This document shows, piece by piece, positions 27,958-36,376 of a stretch of DNA of 64,000 nucleotides (the stretch's first letter is position 1; each line of letters starts with the position of its first letter). This DNA is from Pontibacter mangrovi (GTDB taxonomy: Bacteria > Bacteroidota > Bacteroidia > Cytophagales > Hymenobacteraceae). The DNA lies in contig NZ_VFRQ01000007.1 of NCBI RefSeq assembly GCF_006385705.1, positions 62,001 through 126,000 of the forward strand, given 5' to 3'. The notes under the pieces were generated by a model. That model saw only the letters and a list, made by a program, of their open reading frames with translations, had not been told where the DNA came from and did not search any database. A program made the translations under genes and the position numbers.

Positions 27958-28869
27958 TTACCGTCCTTTGGCGCGTTTTACCAGGTAAGCATAAAGCACC
28001 TTATCAAAAGGCTCGCTGATATCGACCGGCACAAAATCGATCTTATACTGCCCGCACTTCAGGGTTAGCTCTTTTTTGTAGCTTTCTACAGCCGTGCGAT
28101 AATGCTCGCGCACCTGCGAGGGCTGCAGCTTCACCTCCTGCCCTGTCTCCACATCCACGAACACGTAAGGCCGCTCGTCAAACTCAAACTCTTCCTCTGT
28201 TTTGCGGTCCATCACATGAAACAAAAGTACCTCGTGGTTCTGGTGCTTCAGGTGCTGCAGCGCGGCGAAGGTAGCATCCATATCCTCTACCCGGCTCAGC
28301 ATATCACTAAAGATGACCACCAGGGAGCGTTTCGGTATTTGCTGCGCGATCTGGTGCACCACGTCGGCCACGTTCGTGTCTGTAGCGGTGGGCTTCTGCT
28401 CCAGTTGCTGCTGCAAGAGCAAAAGCAAGGTATGCAGGTGTGAGGCGGTGGAACGGACCGGCGTCTGCTGCTCGATTTTGTCGGAGAAAGTCACCAGCCC
28501 CACGGCATCGCGCTGCTTGCGCAGCAGGGTGGCCAGGGCACCGGCGCAGAGGGCGGAGAAGGTAAGTTTGCCGTTGTTCTCCAGCGGGTAGTACATGGAG
28601 GGTGATACGTCCAGCAGGATATGGCAGCGCAAATTGGTCTCCTCCTCGTAGCGCTTCACAAATAGCTTATCGGTGCGGGCGTATACTTTCCAGTCGATGT
28701 GGCGGGTGCTTTCGCCGTTGTTGTAGAGGCGGTGCTCCGAAAACTCCACCGAAAACCCGTGGTAGGGCGACTGGTGCAGCCCTGTAATAAAACCCTCCAC
28801 CAGCTGCTTTGCCAGAAACTCCATGTTCTCGAACTTCTGTACATCAGCAAGGGTAAGGGGCTTTTTCAT
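27958..28869 (-). CDS. DUF58 domain protein (vWA-like)
   Basis: A 303-residue DUF58 protein. HIDWKVYARTDKLFVKRYEEE is the family hallmark, followed by a von Willebrand A-like fold with the MIDAS-type DVSPSM motif. No membrane segment is present. DUF58 proteins usually pair with a MoxR AAA+ ATPase in chaperone-like complexes; no MoxR lies in this window, so the partner is elsewhere. The rlpA gene ends 3 bp upstream, so the two are probably co-transcribed. Confidence 0.85.
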   Translation of the reverse strand: MKKPLTLADVQKFENMEFLAKQLVEGFITGLHQSPYHGFSVEFSEHRLYNNGESTRHIDWKVYARTDKLFVKRYEEETNLRCHILLDVSPSMYYPLENNGKLTFSALCAGALATLLRKQRDAVGLVTFSDKIEQQTPVRSTASHLHTLLLLLQQQLEQKPTATDTNVADVVHQIAQQIPKRSLVVIFSDMLSRVEDMDATFAALQHLKHQNHEVLLFHVMDRKTEEEFEFDERPYVFVDVETGQEVKLQPSQVREHYRTAVESYKKELTLKCGQYKIDFVPVDISEPFDKVLYAYLVKRAKGR

Positions 28870-28872
28870 GGT

Positions 28873-29280
28873 TTACTGCTTTGGGGTGCTGTCTGCTTCT
28901 GAAACGGCAAAAGGCGTGTCTTGTTGTGGCTCGTCGGCCACTTCGGTTATACTTACCGTGGCGGTGCCGGCCTGCACCATGCCGATGGCTTTGGCGGCAG
29001 CCTTGGAGAGATCAATGAGGCGGTGGCGGTTAGCCATGCGGTCGTTTACGCGCACAACCACGGTTTTCCCATTCTTCAGATTCTCTACCAGCACTTTAGT
29101 GCCGAAGGGCAAAGAGGGGTGCGCGGCGGTGAGTTGTGCCTTGTCGTAGCGCTCGCCGCTGGCGGTTTTACTTCCCTGGAAGCGGTCGGCATAGTAGGAG
29201 GCTTTGCCGTTTGCAGTATAGGGCGCGGTGCCCGAAGCGAGTGAAAGCAGAAAGAACAATACTATTGAAAATACATTCAT
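28873..29280 (-). CDS. rlpA: Septal ring lytic transglycosylase RlpA family protein
   Basis: A 135-residue exported protein with a signal peptide (hydrophobic FSIVLFFLLSLASG) and one double-psi beta-barrel domain. GKASYYADRFQGSKTASGERYD and VVRVNDRMANRHRLIDLSKAAA are RlpA signatures, including the catalytic Asp of VNDR. RlpA cleaves denuded peptidoglycan glycan strands. There is no SPOR domain, so septal targeting through glycan binding is not evident. It ends 3 bp before the DUF58 start. Confidence 0.88.
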   Translation of the reverse strand: MNVFSIVLFFLLSLASGTAPYTANGKASYYADRFQGSKTASGERYDKAQLTAAHPSLPFGTKVLVENLKNGKTVVVRVNDRMANRHRLIDLSKAAAKAIGMVQAGTATVSITEVADEPQQDTPFAVSEADSTPKQ

Positions 29281-29304
29281 CGTATCGCATAGTTGGTCCG
29301 TCTA

Positions 29305-29312
29305 CAAATATA
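29305..29312 (-). promoter_or_regulatory. Candidate -7 element (TATATTTG) for rlpA
   Basis: Minus-strand TAnnTTTG match, 24 bp before the rlpA ATG, implying a short leader. No -33 match seen. Confidence 0.4.
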
Positions 29313-29416
29313 GAAGTAAAATTTTTTATCTAAATTTTAAATTCTAAAACTTTTATATATCAGAAGTATATATTACTTTTAGGCTTCTCAAGGTTGAATT
29401 TAACGTCTAATTAACG

Positions 29417-29749
29417 GTGGAAGAGAACAACGAAAAAGCAGAAATTTATTCCCAGAGAGTAAGAGCGGGAAAGAGAACTTATTTCTTTGATGTAAAGTCT
29501 ACTCGCTCTAACGACTACTATGTGACTATCACGGAAAGCAAGCGGAAGTTTAAAGACGACAGCTTCTCTTACGAGAAGCACAAAATCTTCCTCTACAAAG
29601 AAGATTTCGTGAAGTTTATAGAGGCGCTGCAGGGAACAATTGACCACGTTAAATCCGAACTGCTGACAGAAGAGGCCCTGGCCGCCCTGGAAAACCCGGT
29701 GCGCGAGAACGAAGAGGCGCCTTTTGACGAAGAACTGAAATGGGAATAG
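29417..29749 (+). CDS. DUF3276 / PUR-alpha-like nucleic-acid-binding protein
   Basis: A 110-residue protein of the DUF3276 family, whose fold is that of the PUR domain (compare Borrelia BpuR and bacterial PUR-alpha). The core is YSQRVRAGKRTYFFDVKSTRS to KIFLYKEDFVKFIEALQGTIDH, followed by an acidic tail. It is expected to bind single-stranded DNA or RNA; its targets are unknown. Start is GTG at 29417, which begins MEENNEKAE. The upstream region is very AT-rich. Confidence 0.85.
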   Translation: MEENNEKAEIYSQRVRAGKRTYFFDVKSTRSNDYYVTITESKRKFKDDSFSYEKHKIFLYKEDFVKFIEALQGTIDHVKSELLTEEALAALENPVRENEEAPFDEELKWE

Positions 29750-29777
29750 TTTTTCCCTGAACCCATACTTATACCAG

Positions 29778-29814
29778 AAGCCCGTTGCACCCGCAGCGGG
29801 CTTTTCTCGTTTTA
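29778..29814 (+). terminator. Terminator of the DUF3276 gene
   Basis: Stem aagcccg / cgggctt with additional inner pairing, followed by TTCTCGTTTT. It lies 28 bp past the stop. Confidence 0.65.
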
Positions 29815-29867
29815 AGCCCCTGCCCTATTTATTGCGCCTACCACAGGTGTTGCTGCCTAAAATATTG

Positions 29868-29875
29868 TATCTTTG
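29868..29875 (+). promoter_or_regulatory. -7 element (TATCTTTG) of ychF
   Basis: Textbook Bacteroidota -7 hexamer TAnnTTTG followed by CGG, 27 bp before the ATG. A TTG 15 bp upstream could serve as a short-spaced -33. Confidence 0.6.
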
Positions 29876-29902
29876 CGGCCTGAAATAACTAAACAAGTAT
29901 AA

Positions 29903-31000
29903 ATGGGACTACGATGCGGAATTGTGGGCCTGCCAAACGTGGGCAAGTCTACCCTGTTCAACGCTATTTCTAACGCCAAGGCAGAGTCTGCCAACTATCC
30001 TTTCTGTACCATTGAGCCTAACGTGGGCGTGATCACGGTGCCCGACGAGCGCCTGCAGATACTGGAGGAACTGGTGCACCCGGAGCGCGTGCTGCCAACG
30101 GTAATTGAGTTTGTAGATATTGCCGGCCTGGTGCAGGGTGCCAGCAAAGGCGAGGGCTTGGGCAACAAGTTCCTGGCAAACATCCGTGAGGTGGACGCCA
30201 TCATACACGTGGTGCGCTGCTTTGAGGACCCCAACATCGTGCACGTAGCCGGCAAAGTAGACCCGATCTCCGACAAGGAGATCATCGATACCGAGCTGCA
30301 GCTGAAAGATTTGGAGTCTGTCGACAAGAAAATCCAGAAAGTGATCCGTACTGCTAAGTCCGGCGATGCGAAGGCGAAGAAAGAGATGGCTGCGCTGGAG
30401 AAGTATAAGGCGCACCTGGAGAGCGGCCAAAATGTGCGTTCTTTGGAAGTATCCGAAGAAGAGAAAGAGGCCGTTGAAGACCTGAAGCTGCTGACGGAGA
30501 AACCTGTGATTTATGCCGCTAACGTAGACGAAGACTCTATGCTGACCGGCAACCAGTACTCCGAGACGCTGCGAGAGCACGTGAAGGACGAGAACGCGCA
30601 GGTAGTGCTGATCTCCGCCTCTATCGAGGCCCAGATCGCCGAGCTGACCGACCCGGAGGAGAAAGAAATGTTTTTGGCAGAGTATGGCCTCAAAGAGTCG
30701 GGTTTGAACAAGCTTATCCGCGCCTCTTACGACCTGCTGAACCTGATCACCTACTTTACCGCCGGTGTGAAAGAAGTGCGCGCCTGGACAATCGAGAAAG
30801 GTTGGAGAGCCCCTCAGGCTGCCGGCGTGATCCACACCGACTTTGAGAAAGGCTTTATCCGCGCTGAGGTGATCAAGCTGGAGGATTACCAGAAATATGG
30901 CACGGAGGCTAAAATCAAAGAAGCAGGCAAAATGGCCGTGGAAGGCAAAGAATACGTGGTGCAGGACGGCGACATCATGCACTTCCGCTTTAACGTGTAA
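29903..31000 (+). CDS. ychF: Ribosome-associated ATPase YchF (OBG family)
   Basis: A 365-residue OBG-family P-loop protein. [14 protein letters not shown] is the Walker [11 protein letters not shown] the Walker B/switch II, and the non-canonical NVDE in place of NKxD explains the ATP preference known for YchF/OLA1. A coiled-coil insertion spans about 125-195, and a C-terminal TGS domain has [16 protein letters not shown]. The family binds ribosomes and acts in stress responses. Its ATG lies in the context AAGTATAAATG. It is monocistronic, closed by a 27-bp hairpin. Confidence 0.96.
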   Translation: MGLRCGIVGLPNVGKSTLFNAISNAKAESANYPFCTIEPNVGVITVPDERLQILEELVHPERVLPTVIEFVDIAGLVQGASKGEGLGNKFLANIREVDAIIHVVRCFEDPNIVHVAGKVDPISDKEIIDTELQLKDLESVDKKIQKVIRTAKSGDAKAKKEMAALEKYKAHLESGQNVRSLEVSEEEKEAVEDLKLLTEKPVIYAANVDEDSMLTGNQYSETLREHVKDENAQVVLISASIEAQIAELTDPEEKEMFLAEYGLKESGLNKLIRASYDLLNLITYFTAGVKEVRAWTIEKGWRAPQAAGVIHTDFEKGFIRAEVIKLEDYQKYGTEAKIKEAGKMAVEGKEYVVQDGDIMHFRFNV

Positions 31001-31012
31001 GTTTGAAGCACT

Positions 31013-31071
31013 CTAAGTATAAAACAGAAATAGGCAGGTGGTTTACCTGCCTATTTCTGTTTTATACTTAG
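31013..31071. terminator. 27-bp perfect bidirectional hairpin bordered by AAGTATAAAA
   Basis: Left arm 31013-31039 and right arm 31045-31071 are perfect complements over 27 bp around a 5-nt loop (ggttt). Each arm carries CTAAGTATAAAAC at its outer end, so both strands end in GTTTTATACTTAG. It terminates ychF and overlaps the stop codon of the convergent DUF6000 gene. Confidence 0.9.
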
Positions 31072-31727
31072 CTAATATGCTTTTTTATCTCATTTAATGC
31101 TATCATGTTTTTTTCAAAGGAAATAATTGCTTGTGTAAGGCTTAAAGACTCCTTATCGCTTATAAAGTCGGACCACTTAGATAAGTGTTTGTTAAACTCC
31201 TTTGTTGAATTTAGCTTGTCAAGATAAGCTAATGCTGCCATTGCATCTATTTGGTCAAACCATAGGTCTTTTTGTGTAAGATAATAGTCGAGGTATTGAT
31301 TTAGGAAGTCAATTGATTTTTGGTTGTTAAACTCTGCCAGTGCCATACAGTAGACTTTACCAGTATAAGCAACCTCACTCTTAAGAAGTAGCATTCCTAT
31401 TAAATCTTCAAGCTCCTTTATATTTTTGATAGCAGCGAAATAGGCCCCTACAATTCTGGTTCTCCAATTAAAATAACTTAAAAGGCTCTCAACTACCTCT
31501 GCATCTATTTCATCGAAAATGCTTCTGGTCTCCCTACTTAAAAGCTCTACATTTATTCCTATTGTACCAATGTTATTGTAAAATGGAAGAACGAATTTTT
31601 CAACAAAGGCCTTGTCTAGTTCCTTTTCATTTTGGGGAATATTCAAATTGTCAAACTTTCCCTTGTGAAGCACTGTCGCTCCAGCAACATGCCATTTGAT
31701 TGCTTCCCTTCGTTCTTTATCTTCCAT
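31068..31727 (-). CDS. DUF6000 family protein
   Basis: A 219-residue, all-helical protein resembling DUF6000: KFVLPFYNNIG, WRTRIVGAYFAAIKN, LIGMLLLKSEVAYTGKVYCMALAEF and LDYYLTQKDLWFDQIDAMAALAYLD match my memory of that family. Function unknown. It is AT-rich (sampled about 37% GC) compared with the flanking genes and contains none of the abundant AAGTATA words except at its terminator. This suggests recent acquisition. No signal peptide or membrane segment. Confidence 0.65.
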   Translation of the reverse strand: MEDKERREAIKWHVAGATVLHKGKFDNLNIPQNEKELDKAFVEKFVLPFYNNIGTIGINVELLSRETRSIFDEIDAEVVESLLSYFNWRTRIVGAYFAAIKNIKELEDLIGMLLLKSEVAYTGKVYCMALAEFNNQKSIDFLNQYLDYYLTQKDLWFDQIDAMAALAYLDKLNSTKEFNKHLSKWSDFISDKESLSLTQAIISFEKNMIALNEIKKHIS

Positions 31728-31858
31728 AATTTGATTGACGTACGACGTGCTGGTATAGCAAATGGCAAGGCTTCAGCCGCAGCATAGATGCTAGACTTTG
31801 CTGTAAGAGGTTATTTTTCAAATTTTTGTACAGTCAAGCTGCTGATGTCCTGCGATAG

Positions 31859-31894
31859 TTCGAAGTTGATTGCCCATTGGAAATCAACTTCGAA
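31859..31894. repeat. Perfect 13-bp inverted repeat, 10-nt loop
   Basis: Arms ttcgaagttgatt (31859-31871) and aatcaacttcgaa (31882-31894). No adjacent T-run, so it is not a classic terminator. It lies in the 236-bp spacer between two island genes. Confidence 0.55.
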
Positions 31895-31963
31895 TACTGT
31901 TATTATTGTGTCTCCGCTTTGGTCGGCTCTGTCGAAATTGAGAGAACAGATTACACACTTCAA

Positions 31964-32281
31964 CTAAGGCCCATCTATTTTCAAAAGTCCGATTCCAACA
32001 CAATCATTTACAGCTTGGTCGATGATGTTCGTCTTTAACCAGACGGGGCGGTTACTATATTTTTTTTGAGAAACTTTTTGAATGAATTTAATGACTTCAG
32101 CTATTTCAACTTCCAATTCTTGTTGGTTGAGTAAGTCTGGATTATTTAAGTCTACTGGAATTACCTTTTCATAGCTTTTCTCACCAAGTTTTACTAAGCT
32201 GATTCCAACATCATCAATTGCGAACTCTTGTAAAATTCTCTTCTCGTAGTAACCTAAGGCAAATTTCATCGAGTCATTCAT
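31964..32281 (-). CDS. Hypothetical protein in AT-rich island
   Basis: A 105-residue soluble protein (MNDSMKFALGYYEKRILQEF to GIGLLKIDGP). I do not recognise the family. It is mixed alpha/beta in character with no catalytic motif, signal peptide or membrane helix. It shares the AT-rich composition of the two island genes around it and lies downstream of an attC-like hairpin, consistent with cassette cargo. The ATG at 32281 has an alternative at Met5. Confidence 0.5.
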   Translation of the reverse strand: MNDSMKFALGYYEKRILQEFAIDDVGISLVKLGEKSYEKVIPVDLNNPDLLNQQELEVEIAEVIKFIQKVSQKKYSNRPVWLKTNIIDQAVNDCVGIGLLKIDGP

Positions 32282-32301
32282 TTCATAATTTTAATCCCAT
32301 A

Positions 32302-32349
32302 TAACGGACTTGGCCATAAGGCGGCGTAGCTGGCTTATGGGTGTGGTTA
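32302..32349 (-). repeat. attC-like imperfect hairpin
   Basis: Inner arms ccataag (32314-32320) and cttatgg (32334-32340) are nested inside outer boxes taac (32302-32305) and gtta (32346-32349), with unequal spacers (8 and 5 nt). This two-box geometry and the AAC/GTT ends recall integron cassette recombination sites. The 48-bp span is shorter than typical attC and the R boxes each have a mismatch. Confidence 0.35.
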
Positions 32350-32362
32350 GCTCTATTAGTTT

Positions 32363-33013
32363 TTAAGTAAATGAGATATAATACCAGTTGCCTTTAACAT
32401 TGGACAGGCCTGTTATTTGGTAACCATTCAGTCTGTAGTTTTCCAGTTTGTAAAGTTCTTCCAAATCTGAAGGAGTAATATAGGCTAAGCCGTACCCATT
32501 GTCGATGAAGCGACTGAAGATAAAGAGTGTAATAAACTTATCCTTCTCAATTTCTCTCACTCCAGTGTTTTTACTCAGAGAAATCAAGGAGCTTTGAAAG
32601 GTATCAGAATTGAGGGGGCTGATTTGCCTGTCTGTGCCCCTTCTATATGCGACTGAATCCTGATAGAGGCCTAAAGAAAGATTGGTCGTATCACCGTGAA
32701 GTGTTGTCACAATTCCTGAGAAGAACTTGTCTTTCTCTTCCAGATAATTCCTAGTTGCAGTCTTCCATAAATTCAGGTAGCTCAAAGCAATTGTCAGGGC
32801 TATATACCCTAGCACGAACACGCTCTTGTATTTTAATCTGAAGGTTAAATTTAGAATAAGAATGATAGATGCAATGAAAATAACAGTTCTTTGAAGACCA
32901 TTTGTAAAGGAGCTGGGAAAGTCTTGGGAAGCCAGCAACAATTTGTAAGCTAACAACATTGATATTGTCAGAGCGACACTAATATTCCTTGTACTTGGCT
33001 TAATCTTCATCAT
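32363..33013 (-). CDS. Hypothetical membrane protein in AT-rich island
   Basis: A 216-residue protein with three predicted N-terminal membrane helices (about 10-28, 44-60 and 66-83) and a C-terminal soluble domain of about 130 residues (YLEEKDKFFSGIVTTLHGDT onward), probably outside the cytoplasm. No family recognised. AT-rich like its neighbours; the attC-like hairpin follows its stop by about 14 bp, the position expected for a cassette-borne site. Confidence 0.5.
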   Translation of the reverse strand: MMKIKPSTRNISVALTISMLLAYKLLLASQDFPSSFTNGLQRTVIFIASIILILNLTFRLKYKSVFVLGYIALTIALSYLNLWKTATRNYLEEKDKFFSGIVTTLHGDTTNLSLGLYQDSVAYRRGTDRQISPLNSDTFQSSLISLSKNTGVREIEKDKFITLFIFSRFIDNGYGLAYITPSDLEELYKLENYRLNGYQITGLSNVKGNWYYISFT

Positions 33014-33075
33014 TACCTATTGGAGCTAACTACCTCAAAGGCGTAAACCTACGCTTATCCAGACTATACCCGTAC

Positions 33076-34392
33076 CTACTTCCGGTTAAACAGCATCCGC
33101 TCATAACCGATCAGCAAGTCGGCGCGGGAGCCGGGCGGGCGGTAATAGATGAGGATATCATAGGTGTTTCCGGTCTCAAAGTGGCTGCCCTCAAAATAGC
33201 TGTCGTCCGGGGCGGCAGTGCCGGATTTTAAAGTATAATAGTAGTTAAAGTAACCCTGCTTCAGCAGCATGCGGCCGGTGTAGGCTTGTCGTTCAGCATC
33301 ATAGGTCAGCTTGGCATCCTCGGTTTGGCGCCAGTTGGTCAGGTCGCCTTGCAGGTACACCTCGCCGGGGACTTTCTCCGACGCCTGCAGCTCAAAATCT
33401 ACCCAGGTATAGTCCCCGTTTACATCGCCGTTGCCGTACTGGCGGTTGCCGAAAATGCGCATGCCGTTGATGTCCGGATCCTGGCTGTAGGCCTGGCCGC
33501 TGCGGTTTTTATCGATTTGCAAGTATACCATGGCCGGGTTCTGCTGCAGGTCTATCTCATCCACACCAAGGCCCTTGTAGTTCAGGCTGCGCGTGTCGAA
33601 TGCCCTAAACTCGCTGAGCCCCTTGAACAAATCCTGTGGCTCAAAGAAAACATACTCCAGGCGGCGCTGCGCATCCTGTATATAAGTAGGGCGGGCGAGG
33701 CGCTTGGCATTGTCCCAGCGGAAGTTCTGGCGCAGCACGGCCTTCACCTCCGCTGCGGGGTTCACCAGCTCATAGTCCGGGTAATACACGTTAAACTCCA
33801 CGGGCTGGCGCGTTTCGCGGCCCTGCGGACCCAGCGGCGCACCCAGTTTGCTCGATACCGTTACCAGCTGCTGGTATACCATCAGGCGCTGCGACAACAA
33901 AAGGCTTCCGCCCTCCTCCTGCACCACCAGCAGGTAATTGCCACTTAGCTTTACCGGCGGCACCTGAAAACGATAATGTACATAGTTGACGCGCGTATTC
34001 ACAGAGTTCTGCGCATCGGTAATAAAGAACTCATTAAAGGTGTTCAGAAACTGGGTGTCGCTGAGAGAGGAGGCTTTCCAGCTGGCATCGCAGTGTATGA
34101 GTTTTGCCACCAGGCGGTTCGGGGCAGCGTTCAAGCGATCGAACTCCAGGATGACCGGCGGCCCCTGCCCTAGCTCCACCACCGGCGGCTCCAGCACTTC
34201 CTCCTCAAAACCGGTGGCCACGTAGGCCTGCACCGACTGTATACTTTCGTCGTATACAAAGTCCTCGTAGCGCAGCTGCGATTGGGTGCTACTGCTGCTT
34301 TGCGCCTGCTGCTCTATCGGCACACAAGCCACAGTGCCCACTGCCAGCGTTCCGGCCAAAAGGTAAGTATAAATTGATTTTTTAAGTATCAT
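33076..34392 (-). CDS. Type IX secretion system plug protein (DUF5103)
   Basis: A 438-residue lipoprotein (lipobox GTVAC) of the DUF5103 family. In the Flavobacterium SprA translocon structure this family was identified as the Plug that closes the periplasmic side of the channel. N-terminal and C-terminal beta-sandwich domains are visible; the C-terminal one (EVYLQGDLTNWRQTEDAKLTYD) looks like a carbohydrate-binding/E-set fold. I chose ATG 34392 (MILKKSIYTYLLAG) since it begins the signal peptide. The gene implies a T9SS in this organism, although no other component lies here. Confidence 0.82.
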   Translation of the reverse strand: MILKKSIYTYLLAGTLAVGTVACVPIEQQAQSSSSTQSQLRYEDFVYDESIQSVQAYVATGFEEEVLEPPVVELGQGPPVILEFDRLNAAPNRLVAKLIHCDASWKASSLSDTQFLNTFNEFFITDAQNSVNTRVNYVHYRFQVPPVKLSGNYLLVVQEEGGSLLLSQRLMVYQQLVTVSSKLGAPLGPQGRETRQPVEFNVYYPDYELVNPAAEVKAVLRQNFRWDNAKRLARPTYIQDAQRRLEYVFFEPQDLFKGLSEFRAFDTRSLNYKGLGVDEIDLQQNPAMVYLQIDKNRSGQAYSQDPDINGMRIFGNRQYGNGDVNGDYTWVDFELQASEKVPGEVYLQGDLTNWRQTEDAKLTYDAERQAYTGRMLLKQGYFNYYYTLKSGTAAPDDSYFEGSHFETGNTYDILIYYRPPGSRADLLIGYERMLFNRK

Positions 34393-34456
34393 CGTTTGGT
34401 ATGGCCATGCTTTGCCGCACAGCACAAGGTTATCAGAACGAATATAGCTAAAAAGT

Positions 34457-34510
34457 ATAAGCCTGCCGCAACAGCAGTTACCGCAGGCTTCATTCGTAAA
34501 CCGCTTATAC
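34457..34510 (-). terminator. Weak terminator of the OsmC gene
   Basis: Stem aagcctgc / gcaggctt (34459-34466 and 34483-34490) with a 16-nt loop, flanked on both sides by TATACTT/AAGTATA words. On the minus strand it is followed by TTATACTTTTT. Confidence 0.5.
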
Positions 34511-34513
34511 TTG

Positions 34514-34963
34514 CTATTCGTCCAGCAGATGGGTTTCTATGGAGATGCCGGCCACCAGCGTTTTCTGCACAGGGCATTTGCCCGCTATAACTTTCAGGCG
34601 CTCCCGCTGCTCGGGGCTGAGGTTGCCGGTGAGGCGGAGATGCTTGGTAACGTGGGTAAGTTTTGCCTCGGCTTTCTCGCAGTGCTGGCAGTCGTCGGCA
34701 TGTATCCGTTCGTGCCGCAGGCTCACTTCAGCCCGCTCCAGGGGCCAGCCTTTCCGCTGGGCGTACATGTGCAGCGTGATGACCGTGCAGGAGCCGAGCG
34801 CCGCCAAAATAAAATCGTAAGGGTCTGCGCCGTTTTTCTCGCCTACTGCCGTGCCCGACTCATCGATCGTCATGCGCTCCGTGCCGGCACTTATCTGTGC
34901 CACCATCGGGGCGGCGCTGTCGGCAAAAACCTTTACAAAACCTTCTTCTTCCAGTATACCCAT
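34514..34963 (-). CDS. OsmC family peroxiredoxin-like protein
   Basis: A 149-residue OsmC-fold protein. The two redox cysteines are in LAALGSCTVITL and IAGKCPVQKTL, as in organic-hydroperoxide-reducing members. An extra CQHC pair near residue 92 (HADDCQHCEKAEAK) is typical of one YhfA/YeaA-like subgroup and may bind metal. It is a cytosolic detoxification enzyme by family. It stands alone, transcribed leftward. Confidence 0.85.
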   Translation of the reverse strand: MGILEEEGFVKVFADSAAPMVAQISAGTERMTIDESGTAVGEKNGADPYDFILAALGSCTVITLHMYAQRKGWPLERAEVSLRHERIHADDCQHCEKAEAKLTHVTKHLRLTGNLSPEQRERLKVIAGKCPVQKTLVAGISIETHLLDE

Positions 34964-35023
34964 TGTGTGTGTTGCTGATGATGGTATAATATAAGGAAGT
35001 GCGAGATAAAAGTTATCCCCAGG

Positions 35024-36376
35024 CTAAAAACGAAGCAAAAAGGTGGTGCCCTGCCCCAGCTCCGACTGCACCGAAATAGTGCCTTTGTGCAGGCGCATCA
35101 TCTGCCGCGACAGGCTCAGCCCAATGCCAGAGCCGGTTTTCTTGGTGCTGTAAAACGGAATAAAGATTTTAGCCATCGCTTCCTCTGTCATGCCCGGCCC
35201 GTTATCCGAAACCGACAGCACCACCCGGCTGCGCTCATCCAGGGCGGCCTGCAGCCTTACCAGCCCCTGCTGCTCCTGCACGGCCTCGGTAGCGTTTTTC
35301 ACCAGGTTAATGAGTACCTGCTCCACCATACTGCGGTCGGCGGTCAGCAGCATCCTGTCACGCGGGACGCATACCTCCAGGTGCACCTGCTGCCGGGCCA
35401 GCTGCTCACGCAGCAGCAGCTTTATCTCCTGCAACAGCTCCCCCACATCAAAGCGGCTCATCTTAGGCACCGAGATGGTGGTCAGGTTCCGGAATTCGCT
35501 CACAAAGCGGATAAGGCCCTCGGAGCGTCGGCTGATGGTTTGCAGGCACTGGCCAATATCTTCCAGTTCCTCGCGCAGCAGCGTCACTTCCTCGGCGGAG
35601 GTATCGGTATAGGTATGGATCTCTTCGCAGGCGCTGGCCGAAAGGGACGAAATCGGCGTCACGGAGTTCATGATCTCATGCGTCAGCACCCGGATCAGTT
35701 TGCCCCAGGCCTCCATTTCCTTCTCCTCCAGCTCCGACTGTATATTCTGCAGCGAAGCCAGGCGCACCTGTTCCCCCAGCAGCGACAGCTCCATCACATG
35801 CACCGACAGGTTGGCCAGCTGCCCCTGCTGCCGCACGGGCACCAGCACTTTATCGCCGCTCTCCAGCTGCTGTAGCCCCAGCGCCAGTTCCGGACTGCTT
35901 TGCTGCAGCTCCTGCACCTTCCGCAGCTGCCCTACCTGCAGCAACTTTTTGGCAGCGTTGTTCAGCAGAAGTATACTTCCGTCGGGCTTGTAGGTAATAA
36001 TGCCGATGCCGATATGCTGCACGATCACCTCAAAGTAATGCAGGTGCGCCTCCTTCTCGGCCCGAACTTCCCTGAATTTGGCCATTACTTCATTCAGGCG
36101 CAGCGCCAGCATCGCCTGTGTTTTCCCCTCCCCTCCCACATGAAACTGCTCTGTGAAATCATCATACTTAATGGAGTTAAGGAAGCGGAGGAAGAGCCTG
36201 TTTGTGCGCTCCATCGCGTACATCAGCAGCCAGACCTGCAGCAGTATAAAAACCCCCAGCCCCAGGAAGGTGCCGGTGTACTCCTGCCGAAACTCCAGCC
36301 TGGCCAGTGTAAAAACAGAAGCCACCAACAGCAGGATGCGCAGCAGGAACTGCAGCTTAAAGTTCCTAAAGCTCAT
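35024..36376 (-). CDS. Membrane sensor histidine kinase (NtrY-like)
   Basis: A 450-residue kinase with two N-terminal membrane helices (about 8-26 and 37-53), a linker, a PAS-like segment (about 110-200: VIVQHIGIGIITYKPDGSILLLNNAA) and the HisKA/HATPase core. H233 in LTHEIMNSVTP is the phosphorylated residue. The N box is LINLVKNATEAV, G1 is DNGPGM and G2 is GSGIGLSLS. It overlaps the upstream sigma-54 response regulator by 11 bp, so the two form a cognate pair. Its start codon is inside AAGTATG. Confidence 0.9.
   Translation of the reverse strand: MSFRNFKLQFLLRILLLVASVFTLARLEFRQEYTGTFLGLGVFILLQVWLLMYAMERTNRLFLRFLNSIKYDDFTEQFHVGGEGKTQAMLALRLNEVMAKFREVRAEKEAHLHYFEVIVQHIGIGIITYKPDGSILLLNNAAKKLLQVGQLRKVQELQQSSPELALGLQQLESGDKVLVPVRQQGQLANLSVHVMELSLLGEQVRLASLQNIQSELEEKEMEAWGKLIRVLTHEIMNSVTPISSLSASACEEIHTYTDTSAEEVTLLREELEDIGQCLQTISRRSEGLIRFVSEFRNLTTISVPKMSRFDVGELLQEIKLLLREQLARQQVHLEVCVPRDRMLLTADRSMVEQVLINLVKNATEAVQEQQGLVRLQAALDERSRVVLSVSDNGPGMTEEAMAKIFIPFYSTKKTGSGIGLSLSRQMMRLHKGTISVQSELGQGTTFLLRF

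Noticed and set aside
31740..31840. Second attC-like site in the spacer downstream of the 105-residue gene
   Set aside because: Only a short agcaaa/tttgct pairing was found, without matching outer AAC/GTT boxes.
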